The notes under the pieces: model-generated
Told to the model about the DNA's origin: nothing
Database searches by the model: none
What the model saw: only the letters and a program-made list of their open reading frames with translations
Made by a program: the position numbers and the translations under genes
Shown here: piece by piece, positions 1 to 9,477 of the stretch
Layout: each line of letters opens with the position of its first letter
Numbering within the stretch: position 1 is the first letter of the stretch
DNA from: Prorocentrum cordatum
Taxonomy: Eukaryota; Sar; Dinophyceae; Prorocentrales; Prorocentraceae
Assembly (NCBI GenBank): GCA_963575745.1
Contig: CAUYUJ010004339.1
Coordinates: 1-27,500, forward strand
Length of the DNA stretch: 27,500 bases
Direction of reading: 5' to 3'

Positions 1-99
1 CCTCCTCCTCCTCCTCCTCCTCCTCCTCCTCTTTCTCCTCATCTTTCTCCTCCTCCTCCTCCTCCTCCTCCTCCTCCTCCTCCTCCTCCTCCTCCTCCT
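1..99. repeat. (CCT)n polypyrimidine microsatellite
   Basis: Nearly pure CCT triplets, interrupted once around 32-50 by CTTTCTCCTCATCTTT. The tract runs off the left edge of the window. It gives Pro/Ser/Leu runs in every + frame and Gly/Glu/Arg runs on the other strand, so open frames through it are not evidence of genes. Confidence 0.95.
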
Positions 100-119
100 A
101 GTTGGCATTCTGGCTCACG
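99..119 (+). other. Possible relic of the dinoflagellate spliced leader (DinoSL)
   Basis: The block GCATTCTGGCTCACG matches the 3' part of the known 22-nt DinoSL (…CCATTTTGGCTCAAG), with 11 of 12 identical across CATTYTGGCTCA and about 15 of 21 overall. It lies 43 bases before the ATG at 163, where a leader relic would sit if a trans-spliced mRNA had been copied back into the genome. Such recycling is established for dinoflagellates. A second chance-like partial hit (GCCATTCTGGC near 6310) lies inside a satellite, so coincidence is possible. Confidence 0.35.
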
Positions 120-162
120 CGCCGCCGCCGCTGGGTCGCCCCGCCGACCCGCCGCCTCGCCG

Positions 163-1025
163 ATGCCGCCGACGACCGACGCCCGCTCCGCGAAGGCGAC
201 GCTGGACGCTGCGCGCGGCGCAGTGCTGGCGACGCTCGCGGCGGCTGGGCTTGCGAGCGGCCAGCGGGAGGCGGTACGCCTCATCCGCGCCGCCGAAGGC
301 TTGCTGCGCACGGCGGTGGCTGTGCTCGCCACGCCCTCCTCCCCCGCGCTCGTCGCGGCGCCCCTGGCGGATCCAGCGGCTTCCTCGCGCAGGAGGCGGC
401 GGCCCCGCGGCCGCGGCGGCTCGAAGGGCGGGGACCAGAACGGCAAGCACTACATCGTCGCTGACGGCATGGACATCGACAAGGGGTCGGCGGGCGAGGT
501 GGCCACGGGGGCTGGCGCCCCGCCTCAGCCGATGCTGGAGGACGACGCCTGGGCCGACGAGCTGCCCGTGGTGATGCAGGCTCGTGGCCCGCCTGCCAGC
601 GCAGACCAGCGCGAGGGCAAGGGCAAGAACGCGGGCAAGGGCGGCGAGAGCGGCGGCAAGGGCAAGCTTGGCCACCTCGAGGTGTGGCAGCTGAGGAACC
701 TCGTCGTCCGCCTGCGGGAGCGCGCTGGGCTGCCTCCCGCTCCCGAGACGGCCCCCTTCGACCACGGCGTGCTGGTCGCAATGGCCGTCGAGCTCGAGGA
801 GTTGGCGGCCTCGTCCGACGGCGCGCGTGGCGGGGGCTCCGGAGCGGCCGGTGGCCGTCGAGCGCGCGGTGGTCCACGTGGTGACGGTCCAAGGCCCGGG
901 GCGGCCGGCCGCGGGAGGAGCAGCGGGGGGGGGTGGTAGGCGGCCTCGCCGCTTCGCGCGCAGGGCCCTCGCCCCTTCCCCCTCCCGCGGACATGGACGG
1001 CATTGACAAGTCCGTCCACGTGTGA
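163..1025 (+). CDS. Frameshifted coding-like region, Lys/Gly- and Arg-rich protein (possible retroelement ORF1)
   Basis: From ATG 163 the frame is strongly GC3-biased and low in repeats. It has an Ala/Leu-rich helical N-terminus (residues 8-56), an Arg-rich basic patch RRRRRPRGRGG (76-86), an acidic stretch (125-133), a Lys/Gly linker (153-168) and an amphipathic helix (170-189). The straight frame ends at 939 after a low-quality Gly/Arg tail. A better reading moves to the +1 frame near the G run at 832-836 (APERPVAVERAVVHVV…). It then moves +1 again around 905-935 (REEQRGGVVGGLAASRAG… to MDGIDKSVHV) and stops at 1023-1025. Two same-direction shifts next to G runs suggest either decay or base-call errors. 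Basic Gly/Lys-rich first ORFs occur in LINE-like retroelements; that assignment is inference. No endonuclease or reverse transcriptase follows. Confidence 0.45.
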
Positions 1026-1539
1026 GCTCGACTGCATCGAGTTCGCGGTCGGGGGGTCTGGCTCCTCAGGTGGTGTACACTGGCCCCCGTGCAGAGGCGG
1101 CAGAAAGCGCCTCGATGGAGTGCGGCACCGCTTTCTCGGTGGATCGCGGATCTCATTTCCTCCCTTCCTCCTCACTCGCTATCTTCCACTCCTCCTCCTC
1201 CTCCCTCCTCCTACCCTCCTACTTCTGGCGGCCACTCACTACTACTCCCTTCGCCCTGCCCCCTTCTCCCTACCTTTCTCTCCTACTCCTCCTCCTCCTA
1301 CTCCTCCGGCTGGACGGCGGCGCCGGCGGCGTGACGAGGGTCTCGAGGCGGTAGAAGTGAAAGGTCTGGGGACACAGACATGCTCGCGTCGTAACAGAAA
1401 TCAGGACGGAGGTTTCTCGCCGTCTTCGGGCTCCGGAGGCCCTCGCCGGGCCCTTGGGCGGTGGGAGAACGGCGCAGGGTGAAAAAACTGGCCCCGGGGA
1501 AAGGGTCGCGGGGCGGAGAACGGGTCCGCATCGGGGCTC
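1026..1539. other. No supported gene; CT-rich stretch at 1180-1316
   Basis: 1180-1316 is mostly CTCCTC/CCTAC pyrimidine sequence. The rest is GC-rich with no conserved motif I can name. The short G-rich block around 1505-1533 (GGGTCGCGGGGCGGAGA) recurs in altered form near 1785 and 2404, so it belongs to a dispersed repeat. Open frames here are short or compositional. Confidence 0.6.
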
Positions 1540-1745
1540 GGTGCGATTCCTGCGATTCGAGTCGGTTCGAGTTCGACGGCTTCCGATTCCGCTTTGATTC
1601 GGCCTCGGACTCCGATGCGGGCTCCGAGGTCTCGATGCGGGCCTGCTTGCCTGCCGATCTCTGCCGGTTCGAGCTCTCCTGACTCGGCTGCCGATTTCCG
1701 CCGATCCGATCCTGTTCGATCGCCGATCCGACTCGTCGATTCGAC
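1540..1745. repeat. Degenerate short tandem repeat, TTCGATTC/TCCGATCC type
   Basis: The stretch is built from drifting 6-8-base words: CGATTC, TTCGAG, TCCGATT, GATCCGATC, CGACTC. A similar word set recurs around 19708-19770 and 20222-20360. It has no protein-like frame in either direction. Confidence 0.65.
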
Positions 1746-2039
1746 TCTGGGCCCCCCTCCAGGGAGGGGGGGGATTGGCGATGTGCCGAGGGCCGCGGGC
1801 GGAGAACATGCCCGCACCCTCGGGCGAACGCCAGCATGGGTCAAAGGGGGCGCGGATCAGCGACGGGTCCCGTGTCCAGGGGGAACCGCGGATCTGCGCC
1901 GCCGAGCGAGGAGGCTCTCGGCGGCTCTCCAGCCTCGGGGGGGCCTTCCAGCGGTTGCGCCTCGCCGAGGGCGTTGCGGGGGTGCGGCCTCCCGAAGCTC
2001 GGGCTGACGCTGTTCTGTTGACACGCACGCAACACGTAC
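1746..2039. other. No gene; dispersed-repeat fragments
   Basis: The block at about 1947-1973 (TTCCAGCGGTTGCGCCTCGC then CGAGGG) recurs with changes at about 2901-2928. The G-rich GGGCGGAGAAC word also recurs (1505, 1790, 2410). These look like pieces of an older duplication now cut up. No coding signal is seen. Confidence 0.5.
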
Positions 2040-2234
2040 GGTAGGTTCGCGTCATGTCGACCGGCGGCGACCCCGCCGCCGACGTTCAACGTTGAACGCC
2101 GCGGGCGACCCAGAATCGTTCGATGTGGAACGATTGGACGTTGCGGAGACGGCCGATCGTTCAAGGTTGAACGATCCAGCGCGGTGTCAGGAACCAACGC
2201 CAGGGTCGACACGGCACGAACCTGCAGTACCGTG
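2040..2234 (+). repeat. Dispersed repeat family C, copy 1 (palindrome-rich)
   Basis: One of three copies (also 8352-8630 and 22461-22654) in the same orientation. All share, in order: a GTCGACCGGCGG-type start, a CCCGCCGCC dyad, an AACGTTGAACGC core, a GACCGATC/GAACGATT block, a CGGAAACGGCCGATC block and a CGGTGTCAGGAACC block. This copy keeps its dyads best. CGTTCAACGTTGAACG (2083-2098) is a perfect 16-base palindrome, and 2155-2164 pairs exactly with 2167-2176. No TIR or target duplication was found, so its class is unknown. Confidence 0.8.
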
Positions 2235-3100
2235 GTCAAGACGTCCGCGGCAACACGTTTCGTGTTGGCTCGGCACGTGTTGGCCCACGCTTTGGCGCAT
2301 CGCATCGGTCGCATGTTGGGGAGGGCACTTCCCCCGATCCACGGAATTTGCGACCGCGCGCCAAGGCCGCGGATCGCTGATCCATGTTTGCGCGCCCCCG
2401 GCGAGGGTCGCGGGCGGAGACCGAGTCCGTATCCGTGGCCTCGCGGGCCGCGCGGATACGGTCTACGGCGGAGCAGTGGGGAAGGCGCAGATGGGGGGGG
2501 TGCAGTAGTATTCACAATTGTGAGCGCGTGGATGCCATAGTTTGCGGTCTGGGTTTCGGACGCAATCGTTGCGCGTTGATGGCAACCGTGCGTTCTTTCA
2601 AGCGCAATCGTTTCCGCCTGTAGAGTTGCAATCGTTAGGAACTATTGCACCTCTCCCCGCCCCCCCCCATCTGGGTTGTCAACATCGCTTCAGCATAAAT
2701 CCGGGGCGTCCTTTTTGCGGACGCCCCCCGCGCGGAACTGATCTGTGCGACTGCGTATCTGCGGGATCGCACCCTGTCATCCAGACTGCGACTGCGAGGG
2801 GGCGCGGGTACGGATATGTTTGCCGCTCGTGAGAGTGAGGAAGCCCAACGGCTTCTAGCAATTTCGTTGGCTCCCCAAGGTTTTCCGGCCTTGGGTTGCG
2901 TTCCAGCGGCTGCACCTCGCCGAGGGGCGTCCGCGTGTGCCCAGATCGTCCCGAACAGCCGCTGGAGAGTTGTGTTGGTGTTGGTGCCAATCTTAATTTC
3001 CAAGTCTCCAGGATCCCATGCGTTTGGCGGCCATGCGAGGAAGGAGGACGAGGAGGGAGGACGGTGTATGCAGGCGCCAGTTGGTTCAGCAGGGGTCGGC
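2235..3100. other. No gene; small hairpins and GCAATCGTT repeats
   Basis: Contents seen: a hairpin CAACACG-TTT-CGTGTTG (2251-2267); a CCGTATCCG/CGGATACGG dyad around 2424-2460; three GCAATCGTT words between 2562 and 2637; and a 9-bp stem GGGGCGTCC/GGACGCCCC with a 7-base loop (2703-2727). Base composition falls and rises along the stretch. No frame shows consistent coding bias. Confidence 0.55.
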
Positions 3101-3285
3101 GGCGAGCGAGGGGGGAAGTGAGAAGGGGCGGATTTTCTCAAGAGGTCGCATGTCCCTGGGCCTTCCGATCATTTGTCTAAGCCTTCCCCGAAGACGCAAC
3201 ACACTACTCAGAAGGCGCGAGGGATTTTGAGAAGTCCCGCCGCCTTCTGAGAGGGGCTTCTCCTTCTCACTTCCCACCCTCGGGC
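3101..3285. mobile_element. TIR element family F, copy 1 (MITE-like)
   Basis: The left end (GAGCGAGGGGGGAAGTGAGA) is complementary to the right end (TTCTCACTTCCCACCCTCG). The inner parts also pair: TTCTC…AGG left against CCGCCTTCTGAGA right. The same layout recurs at 11131-11322 (CCTTCCGA in the middle, TGAGAAG before the right arm), and a left end only at 10973-11012. No clear target duplication is visible. It is too short to encode a transposase, so a non-autonomous DNA element is the best reading. Confidence 0.65.
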
Positions 3286-3340
3286 ACCCCGCATCCGCGC
3301 CGGCCACGCCGTCAGCTCGGGGTGCTCCGCCGGTCCCTGC

Positions 3341-3560
3341 TGCGGCTGCCGCTCTCCCCCGTCCAGGCCCTGCCTTTGCTGCGTGCTCCTCCTCCGCCTG
3401 CCCCGCTCCCTCCTGCTCGTCGTCCTCCTCCTCCTCCTCCTCCTCCTCCTCCTCCTCCTCCTCCTCCCGTCGTCCTCCCGCCGGGAAGGTCGCGGCCCCC
3501 CCTTGCTCTCTCCGTCCTGGCTCTCGTCTTCCCCCTTTCTCCTCCCCCGCCCCAGGCGTG
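3341..3560. repeat. Polypyrimidine tract with (TCC)n core
   Basis: Pure (TCC)n occupies about 3423-3466 inside a wider CT-rich stretch. Spurious poly-Pro/Leu/Ser frames run through it on the + strand and Gly/Arg frames on the other. Confidence 0.9.
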
Positions 3561-3837
3561 GCCCAAGTCCAGCACAGGTGCGTCGGCCAGCATGCCTATC
3601 GCGGCTGCAAGCTTCGCAGAGGCTCACTGCAGGATTGTACTCATGAACGCTTTGTCTCGTGTGCTTTAAGGCTTTTGCGCGTTTCATTCGAGAAGGGATC
3701 AAGGTTCAGTCTAATGTGTATCCAGCTTCTACATCTTATTGTGTCTACAATTTTCTCTCACTAAGATGCCATAATGAGCTATTGTATTTTCGTTCGTGCG
3801 TCACAGTTGCATCAGCCGCAACTCTATAAGTCCTTTT
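3561..3837. other. Lower-GC stretch without recognised feature
   Basis: Non-repetitive sequence of ordinary complexity between two CT tracts. The only open frames are under 70 codons. No splice pair, hairpin or family match was found. Confidence 0.5.
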
Positions 3838-4590
3838 TCTCCTCTTGTTCTTCTTCTTCCTCCTCCTGCCCCTCCTCCTCCTCCTCCTCCTCCTCCTCCT
3901 CCTCCTCCTCCTCCTCCTCCTCCTCCTCCTCCTCCCTGGGGTCTCTTCGCCCATTCTCCCTACCCCCCCCATTCTCTTCTCCTTCGCAGTGCAGCCCGCC
4001 CTGCTCCGCGCGGTCCTCCTCTCCCCTTGCTCCCTCCCCCTCCCTCTTCCCCTATGGAGGCGGAGGAGGGAGGGGGAGGGGCCAGGGAGGGGGAGGGGAG
4101 GGGCGCACCTCGCGTTTCCCCCCCCCCCCCTTCCCCCCTGGCCTGCTGCTCCCGCGGCTCCTCCCTCCCTCCATCCCTCCCTCCATCCTCCATCCTTCCT
4201 CTCGTCCCTCCCACATTCCTTTCTCCTCCCTCCCGTCGCCTCCGTCCTCCTCCCTCCTCCGTCCTCCCTCCCTCCTCCCTCTTCCCTCCTCCTTCCGCTC
4301 CTCTCTTGACTTCTCCTCTTCCTCCTCTTCATCCTCCCTCCTCCCTCCTTCCCTTCTTTTCTTCCCCTTCTCCTTTGCACTCCTCCTCCTTCTCTCTCAT
4401 CCTCCTCCTCCTCCTCCTCCTTCTCCTCCTCCTACTCCTCCTCCTCCTTCTCCTCCTCCCTCCTCTCCCTCCTCCCTACTCCATCTCCCCCCTCCTCCCT
4501 GCTTCGTCCTCTCCTCCCTACTCCTTCCTTCTTCCCTCCCTCCCCTCCCCTCCCTGCTCTCTCCCTGCTTTCTCCCTCCTCCCAGGCTGG
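3838..4590. repeat. Very long polypyrimidine tract with purine island
   Basis: About 750 bases of C/T with a (CCT)n core at about 3870-3934. Around 4052-4110 it flips to G/A-rich (GGAGGGGGAGGGG), complementary to the CCCTCCCCCTCCC just before it. It can therefore form a hairpin as well as triplex-type structures. Long frames that cross it are compositional and are not called. Confidence 0.9.
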
Positions 4591-4659
4591 GGGCGACCCG
4601 CTGGCCCGTGCGGCCGGCGGATGCTGGCGGCCGCGGAGCGGCCCGGGCCGTCGCCGTCG

Positions 4660-4860
<201 letters not shown>

Positions 4861-4923
4861 TCGTCGTGATCGTGATGGTGATCGTCGTCGTGGTCGTCGT
4901 CGACGTCGTCGTCGTCGTTTTCG

Positions 4924-5733
4924 TTGGCTGCGTCGTCGCTGGCTGCGTCGTCAGCGATGGCGTCGTTGCCGTCGGCAGCAGCGGCGTCGAGCAGCCCCCC
5001 TTTGCTCCCGAAGGCTGCCTGGGCAGCCGCGGCGGCGTTGTCGTTCAGCGACTCGGGGTGGACAACTGGCCCCAGGGAGACGGTCGGGACTTCCCGGGCC
5101 CCCGTGTTGAAACAAGCCGCGTCATCGCATGTTTGGGTCCGTCTCCTCCGCCTTCCATCGTTTCTCTTCATCCTCCATCCTTCCTTCCCCCCCTCCTCCC
5201 GCCCTCCGCCCTCCCCTCCGCCTCCCTGTCCTCCCCCTCCCTCCCCTGCCTCCCCTTGCTCCACCCCTCCCTCCCCTCTCCCTGCTTCCTTCCCCCCCAG
5301 CGCCCACACCCCAGCCGGCGGGGGCTCTCGCCAGGATGAGTCGGGCAATTCCACCGACTCGGCGCAGGCCCACTCGGCGATCGATGACATGGCGCGGGGG
5401 GATTCTGAGAACTGGCGCCGCGAGGGAGTGCAGCAGCGCCGACACGGCACGACCGGGGCCTTCGACACCCATCGCGGCACTTGTGTCGAGCCAGATCGTC
5501 CCGCTTCGCTTCAGCAGCCCCCAGTGGAGGAGGAGGCGGAGAAGAAGCAGGAGGAGGAGGAGGAGAAGGAGGAGGAGGATAAGGAGGAGGAGGAGGAGGA
5601 GGAGGAGGAGGAGGAGGAGGAGGGGGAGGAGGAGGAGGAAGATAATCAGGAGGTGGACGAGGAAGAGCAACTGCAGGCGACACGACGAAGTCGGAAGGAA
5701 TGGGCCTGGGGCGGAGGACGTACGGGTGGGTGA
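4924..5733 (+). CDS. Coding-like region with Glu-rich C-terminal domain, unknown protein
   Basis: The best part is 5301-5733. A 150-base CT tract ends in TCCCCCCCAG at 5300, a good 3' splice site. The following frame reads AHTPAGGGSRQDESGNS…, mixed in composition, then a Glu/Lys tract (about 5527-5640) and a basic end with stop 5731-5733. Upstream, 4924-5113 is open in the same frame (Ala/Ser-rich), but the CT tract between them is more likely intron than protein. The complementary strand over 4850-5113 also reads well (ACFNTGAREVPTVSLGPVV… then poly-Asp), so the strand of that part is uncertain. No family is recognised. Acidic repeats of this kind can arise from GGA/GAC tracts alone. Confidence 0.35.
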   Translation: MAASSLAASSAMASLPSAAAASSSPPLLPKAAWAAAAALSFSDSGWTTGPRETVGTSRAPVLKQAASSHVWVRLLRLPSFLFILHPSFPPSSRPPPSPPPPCPPPPSPASPCSTPPSPLPASFPPSAHTPAGGGSRQDESGNSTDSAQAHSAIDDMARGDSENWRREGVQQRRHGTTGAFDTHRGTCVEPDRPASLQQPPVEEEAEKKQEEEEEKEEEDKEEEEEEEEEEEEEGEEEEEDNQEVDEEEQLQATRRSRKEWAWGGGRTGG

Positions 5734-5754
5734 TCAGCCTCGCGGTTGCGCGCT

Positions 5755-6480
5755 GAATTCCCTGGGGGGCGCGACCCGCATGAAGGGGGTGGCCCCCGGC
5801 GCGAGCGCGCCCACTGAGGCCGTAGGTGGAGGTCCCCGTGGAGCGCGCGTTCGGCGTGAGGCGTGCGCCGTGAGCGAGCGGAAGCCGCGCGAAGTTGCCC
5901 AGTGGTGCCATAGGTGGAGCCCCTCTAGCGGGGCACGATCCGCGTCAGCGGTGTGCCGAATATGCGGGTGGGAACCATGCGAACCTTCTGGGGCTGTCGG
6001 TGGACCTCCCTTTTGGGCGCGATCTGTGTGAGGGGAACACCGAAGGGGTGTGTCGACTAGACGTGGGCACGGCTGCGAGCTTTCTCTCCAGGACCGTACT
6101 TCTTGGGCACGATCCATGTCGGGGTTATGCCGATGTGTGCGGGGCGGCGGGATGCGAGCCTTGTCATTGGGGCCGTCGGTGGAGCTCCCTGCGGGGCTAC
6201 GATCCGTGTGCAGGGGCACGTTATGCGAATCCTGCCATTATAGTCGTACGTGGAACTCATTGTGGGGAACGGTCCGCGTGAAGGCTGTGCCAAAATGATC
6301 GGATGACGCCATTCTGGCACTGTAGGTGGAGATTCTGGCGGGCACGATCCGCGTGATGGGCGTGCCGAAATTGGCCGGATGACTCTATGTGTGAATCCCC
6401 GTGCCTTTCTCTGGGGCCGTAGGTGTCGCTTCCGGGGGGGGGAGCGATCTGTGTGAAGGGTGTGTCGACATGGGCGGGGG
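5755..6480 (+). repeat. Diverged satellite, about nine units of 70-100 bp (family D/E, D orientation)
   Basis: Units are anchored by GATCYGYGTG followed by GTGCCGA and later GGGCCGTAGGTGGAGCTCC. Anchors lie near 5937, 6021, 6111, 6201, 6271, 6346 and 6446 (spacing 84, 90, 90, 70, 75, 100), with two poorer units before. The units differ a great deal, so the array is old. The reverse complement matches the array at 24943-25420, which is cleaner. Open frames through it are not called. Confidence 0.85.
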
Positions 6481-6949
6481 GGCATCGTGCCATCCCGCCT
6501 CATTCATCTCCCTTCCTGGGTTCCTCCTCTCCACCCCCATCAGGCAGGGTATTATCGCATCCCTCTTTCCGCCTGTGTCCGCGCTTTTTCCCTCATCCCT
6601 CTTCCCTCGGCGTTCCTCTCTCCTCCCATAATTTGTTTGCGACAGGGGCCGATGGCACTTGCGACCCCCAGCCCGGCTTTCCTGGAACGTTTGCTTGGGC
6701 TCCCCGTCCCTGGTTCTCTGACTTTCTGGGTTCCTCCGGGTCGGTTCCTTGCACCGTTTGCACCTCTCATATGGTAGTCCTCGGGGTCGGTTCCTTGCAC
6801 CGCTTGCATGTATCATACATGCGAGAGTGCCGAGCCCCGGGACTGGGGCCGGGACACCCTCCCCGATTTTTGTCCCCCATTTCGGCCCCCGCGCCCCCCT
6901 CGGAGGCCTCCTGGGCCTCCCCCGGTCGCCCTGGCTGCCCATGAGACAT
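6481..6949. other. No gene; 46-bp tandem duplication and perfect hairpin
   Basis: A block with GGGTCGGTTCCTTGCACCG occurs at about 6733-6762 and again 46 bases later at about 6779-6808. It is followed by a perfect dyad GCATGTAT-C-ATACATGC (6806-6822). The rest is CT-leaning with no convincing coding frame. Confidence 0.6.
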
Positions 6950-7500
6950 GGATGAGCGACGAGAGCGGCGCAATGGGGCCCACGACGCCCCAAGATTGTC
7001 TCCAGAAGGCCCAAGAGGCCCTCAAGGGACCCTAAGAAGGCTCCAAGATGCTCCCCAACAGCGCCCCCAGATGGCCAAAATGAAAGGCTTCCTGCAGGGC
7101 ACCGTCGACTTTGAGCACATGCGCTTTTTGAATCTTCACGGTGCCCCAAACGGCCCCAGAGGCCCCCAAGGCGGCCCAAGAAGCCTCCAGGCGGGCCTCC
7201 AGGCGGGCCCCAAGACGGCCCCAGAGAGCCCCGAGACGGTCCAGGAGGTGCCCAAGAAGGCGCAAGAGGGCCCCAATGGAGGCCGACAGGGGGGAACCCG
7301 AAGTTATAGTTTGAGCCCTCCGCTCCAATTGGACCCCCGAGGCCGCCAGCAGGCCCCCAAGAGGCCCCCCAAGGGCCCCCAGCCAGGCCCCACGGCTTCG
7401 ACCACGATACGACGACGGCTGCGGCTACGACTGCGACGACGACTACGAGGAGTCAGCGGCCACGACTACGATCTCGACTACGACTACGAAAGCTCGGCAT
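6950..7500. repeat. Degenerate GGCCCCAAGAGGCCC repeats, then GACTAC repeats
   Basis: 6950-7400 is built of words like GGCCCCAAGAGGC, CCCAAGAAGGC and CCAGGAGG, interrupted by a unique piece at about 7070-7140. 7400-7500 changes to TACGAC/GACTACGA words. The + frame is open across much of it (Gly/Pro/Gln-rich), but the complementary repeat at 17860-18430 is equally open, so a repeat is the safer call. Confidence 0.7.
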
Positions 7501-7587
7501 CGAAGCGACGTGCATTCCCATTGCAATCCTCACGAGAAGGTGCTCACAAATCCTCTCCCGTGTAGGGTCGCCCGCACTGGATTTTCC

Positions 7588-7608
7588 CTGGGAGAGAGAA
7601 CCTCCCAG
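7588..7608. other. Small hairpin followed by a T run
   Basis: CTGGGAG (7588-7594) pairs with CTCCCAG (7602-7608) across seven bases, followed by CATTTTTTTCCC. A looser outer pairing (CCCGCACTG with CAGTGGCGGG) surrounds it at about 7571-7642. It may be a decayed foldback element. Confidence 0.4.
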
Positions 7609-7663
7609 CATTTTTTTCCCTGCACGCCCAGCAGTGGCGGGAAACTGCTCTCCGCCGCGACGA

Positions 7664-7793
7664 CGACGACGAGGAGGAGGAGGAGGACGAGGAGGAGGAG
7701 GAGGAGGAGGAGGACGAGGAGGACGAGGAGGAGGAGGAGGAGGGAGGAGGGGCGAGCTCGTCTCCCCCCCCCTGGGGGGGGGGGGGGGGGGGG
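7664..7793. repeat. (GGA/GAC)n tract ending in a G homopolymer
   Basis: GAGGAGGAC-type triplets at about 7664-7760, then CCCCCCCC and a G run at about 7774-7793 that is likely to be unstable or misassembled. It yields Glu/Gly/Arg frames without gene evidence. Confidence 0.9.
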
Positions 7794-8351
7794 GCACGCC
7801 CGAGGGCCTCGTGAGGTTCGCCAGGGCCGTGGCCTCGGGGGGGCCCCGGTGGAGAGGGCGGAGCGGAGTGGAGGGGGCGGTGGAGAGGGCGGAGCGAGGA
7901 GGGGGTGCAGCTCGAGGTGCAGTGGGGGCGCGTGCCAGGAAGCCAGTTGGAGTTTGCCAGGGTGCCCTCGGTTCTCTTGGAATTTCATGGGCCCCCAATC
8001 AGATCTTGACGATTTTCGATCGACATGTGTGGATCTAGGCAACTCGCGTATTTCAGGGTTGGGTTTCCTGCGGAGATTTCTTGTGGCCGAGCCTCCACTG
8101 TATTGCTGGGTAGGTCTGCGCCGACTGCATCGCGAGTCGGCAGAGGAAGAGGTACCCACGCCGCTGCCCTTCGCCCGCCTTCCCCCTGTTCGGCCCCCCA
8201 CGAGGCCACCGTCGCCACCGCTGGATCCGCCTCGAGATCCTGGCCCGAACGCACCCTGGGAGAGGTCCGGGGAGTCATACCTTTTTGTTTCCTCAGCGAT
8301 AGTCTGGGTGCGGTCCGACCGCCGCGCGTGCCGCAGGCGGAAGGGGGGCAG
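7794..8351. other. No supported gene; 31-bp tandem duplication
   Basis: CGGTGGAGAGGGCGGAGCG occurs at 7847-7865 and again at 7878-7896 (period 31). From 7950 to 8300 the sequence is of normal complexity and both strands carry protein-like open frames of about 100 codons (for example, - strand 8278 to 7985). No splice sites or motifs choose between them. Confidence 0.5.
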
Positions 8352-8630
8352 GGTAGCTTCGCGTCGTGTCGACCGGCGGCGGTCCCGCCGCCGGCGTTCC
8401 ACGTTGAGCGCCGCCAATGACCCAGAGTCAGTCGATGTTGACCGATCTGACGTTTCGGAAACGGCCGATCTCCCGCCGCCAGCGTTCAACGTTGAGCGCC
8501 ACCAACAGTCCAGAGTCGGTCGGTGTTGACCGATCCGACGCTTCGGGAGCGGCCCATCTTGCAAGGTCGAGCGATCCCCGCGGTGTCGGGAGCCAACGCC
8601 GGGGTCGACCCGGCGCGAGCCCGCGCCGTC
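8352..8630 (+). repeat. Dispersed repeat family C, copy 2, with internal 88-bp duplication
   Basis: Matches copies at 2040 and 22461 from GTCGACCGGCGG to the block before CGCGCCGT. Here the core is duplicated. TCCCGCCGCC…GTTGAGCGCC… starts at 8383 and again at 8471, giving two 88-base units that differ at several sites (CGTTCCACGTTGAGCG versus CGTTCAACGTTGAGCG). Confidence 0.85.
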
Positions 8631-8639
8631 GTCGCGACT

Positions 8640-9027
8640 CCGCCGCGGGCCGCTCCCGAGAGCGGGCGCAGCCCTCCCCGGCCCCGGCCCGGCGACGGAG
8701 CGAGCGGCCTGCCCCGCGCTGGGAGCCCCGCCCACGGCGGAAGAAAACAGGGTCATAAAGCTCCCTCCCCCCTCCCTTCTCCTCCTCCCTCCCCCTCCCT
8801 CCCTCCCCTCCCTTCCCTCCCTTCTCCTCCCCCCCCCCCCCCTCCTTCTCCTCCCCTCCCTTCCTCCCCCTCTCCCCTCCCTTCCCTCCCTTCCTTCTTC
8901 CCCCCCCCCTCCCTTCTCCTCCTCCCTCCCCCTCCAGGAGCTGGATCAGTCGTGTGGTGGGCCGATCGACGGGCTCGTCGTCGCTAGCATCCCCCGTGTT
9001 CAGGCTACGAGTCGGCTGTCTTACCAG
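8640..9027. repeat. GC-rich stretch, then CT tract (8760-8936)
   Basis: 8640-8755 is GC-rich (CGGCGC/CGCCCC words) with an Arg/Pro-rich + frame. 8760-8936 is nearly all C/T (TCCCTCCC). 8937-9027 is unique. No gene is supported. Confidence 0.7.
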
Positions 9028-9035
9028 GCCAAGTG

Positions 9036-9183
9036 TTACGTCGGGCGTGTCCCTCTACAGGAGGAACATTCAAGAATAGTCCACACACAGTACGCGAGCG
9101 GTTTTCCGATTCCTTGCCTGACTATTTTCATAGTTCTTGTGCTTCTTCCAACACGTGCCTTTCGCAGGACACGCCCGACCTGA
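9036..9183 (+). mobile_element. TIR element family A, copy 1, with near-perfect 8-bp target duplication
   Basis: The left end GTCGGGCGTGTCC (9040) pairs with the right end GGACACGCCCGAC (to 9179). Four more bases lie outside each TIR, then GCCAAGTG (9028-9035) and GCCAAGGG (9184-9191), which match at 7 of 8 positions. The interior shares AACATTCAA and ATAGTC with other copies. It is 148 bp long with no coding capacity. An 8-bp duplication is typical of hAT-type and a few other DNA transposon superfamilies, so it is best seen as a non-autonomous element or introner. Confidence 0.85.
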
Positions 9184-9191
9184 GCCAAGGG

Positions 9192-9477
9192 GGGCGCCGC
9201 CCCTTCGCCGGAGCGTCCTCGCAGAAGGGCCGCCCGACGGCGCCCCGCCCGCCCGAAAGGCCTCGAGGTCGGGCCGGCCCGCGGCCTCGGCCAGGCTGGG
9301 CGACGGGAGGAGGCCGGGTCGCGCGCAGCCGCCCGCCCCGCCGCGCGGTGCGCCGCGCCGGCGGCCCGCGGAAGCCGCGGGCGCAGGGCCTCCAGACGCG
9401 GGGCTGGGCCGGAGCGCTGTCCTGCTGGGCTTCGGCCGTGCTGTGCCTTTCAAGCAGTGGCGAAGCGTCCTGGCTCG
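9192..9477. other. GC-rich stretch, coding status unclear
   Basis: All three + frames are open for about 90 codons and rich in Ala/Arg/Pro/Gly. The sequence is not a simple repeat, but no frame stands out by motif. It directly follows family A copy 1, so it could be an exon flank if that element is spliced; this is inference. Confidence 0.35.

Noticed and set aside
2511-2531. TTCACAATTGTGAGCG, which resembles a bacterial lac operator half
   Set aside because: It is a 12-base palindrome likely to occur by chance. The window shows no bacterial gene layout and no vector sequence around it.
6948-7565. 205-codon Gly/Pro/Gln-rich frame as a collagen-like protein
   Set aside because: The same word set is open in both orientations at other loci, so it is treated as a degenerate repeat.
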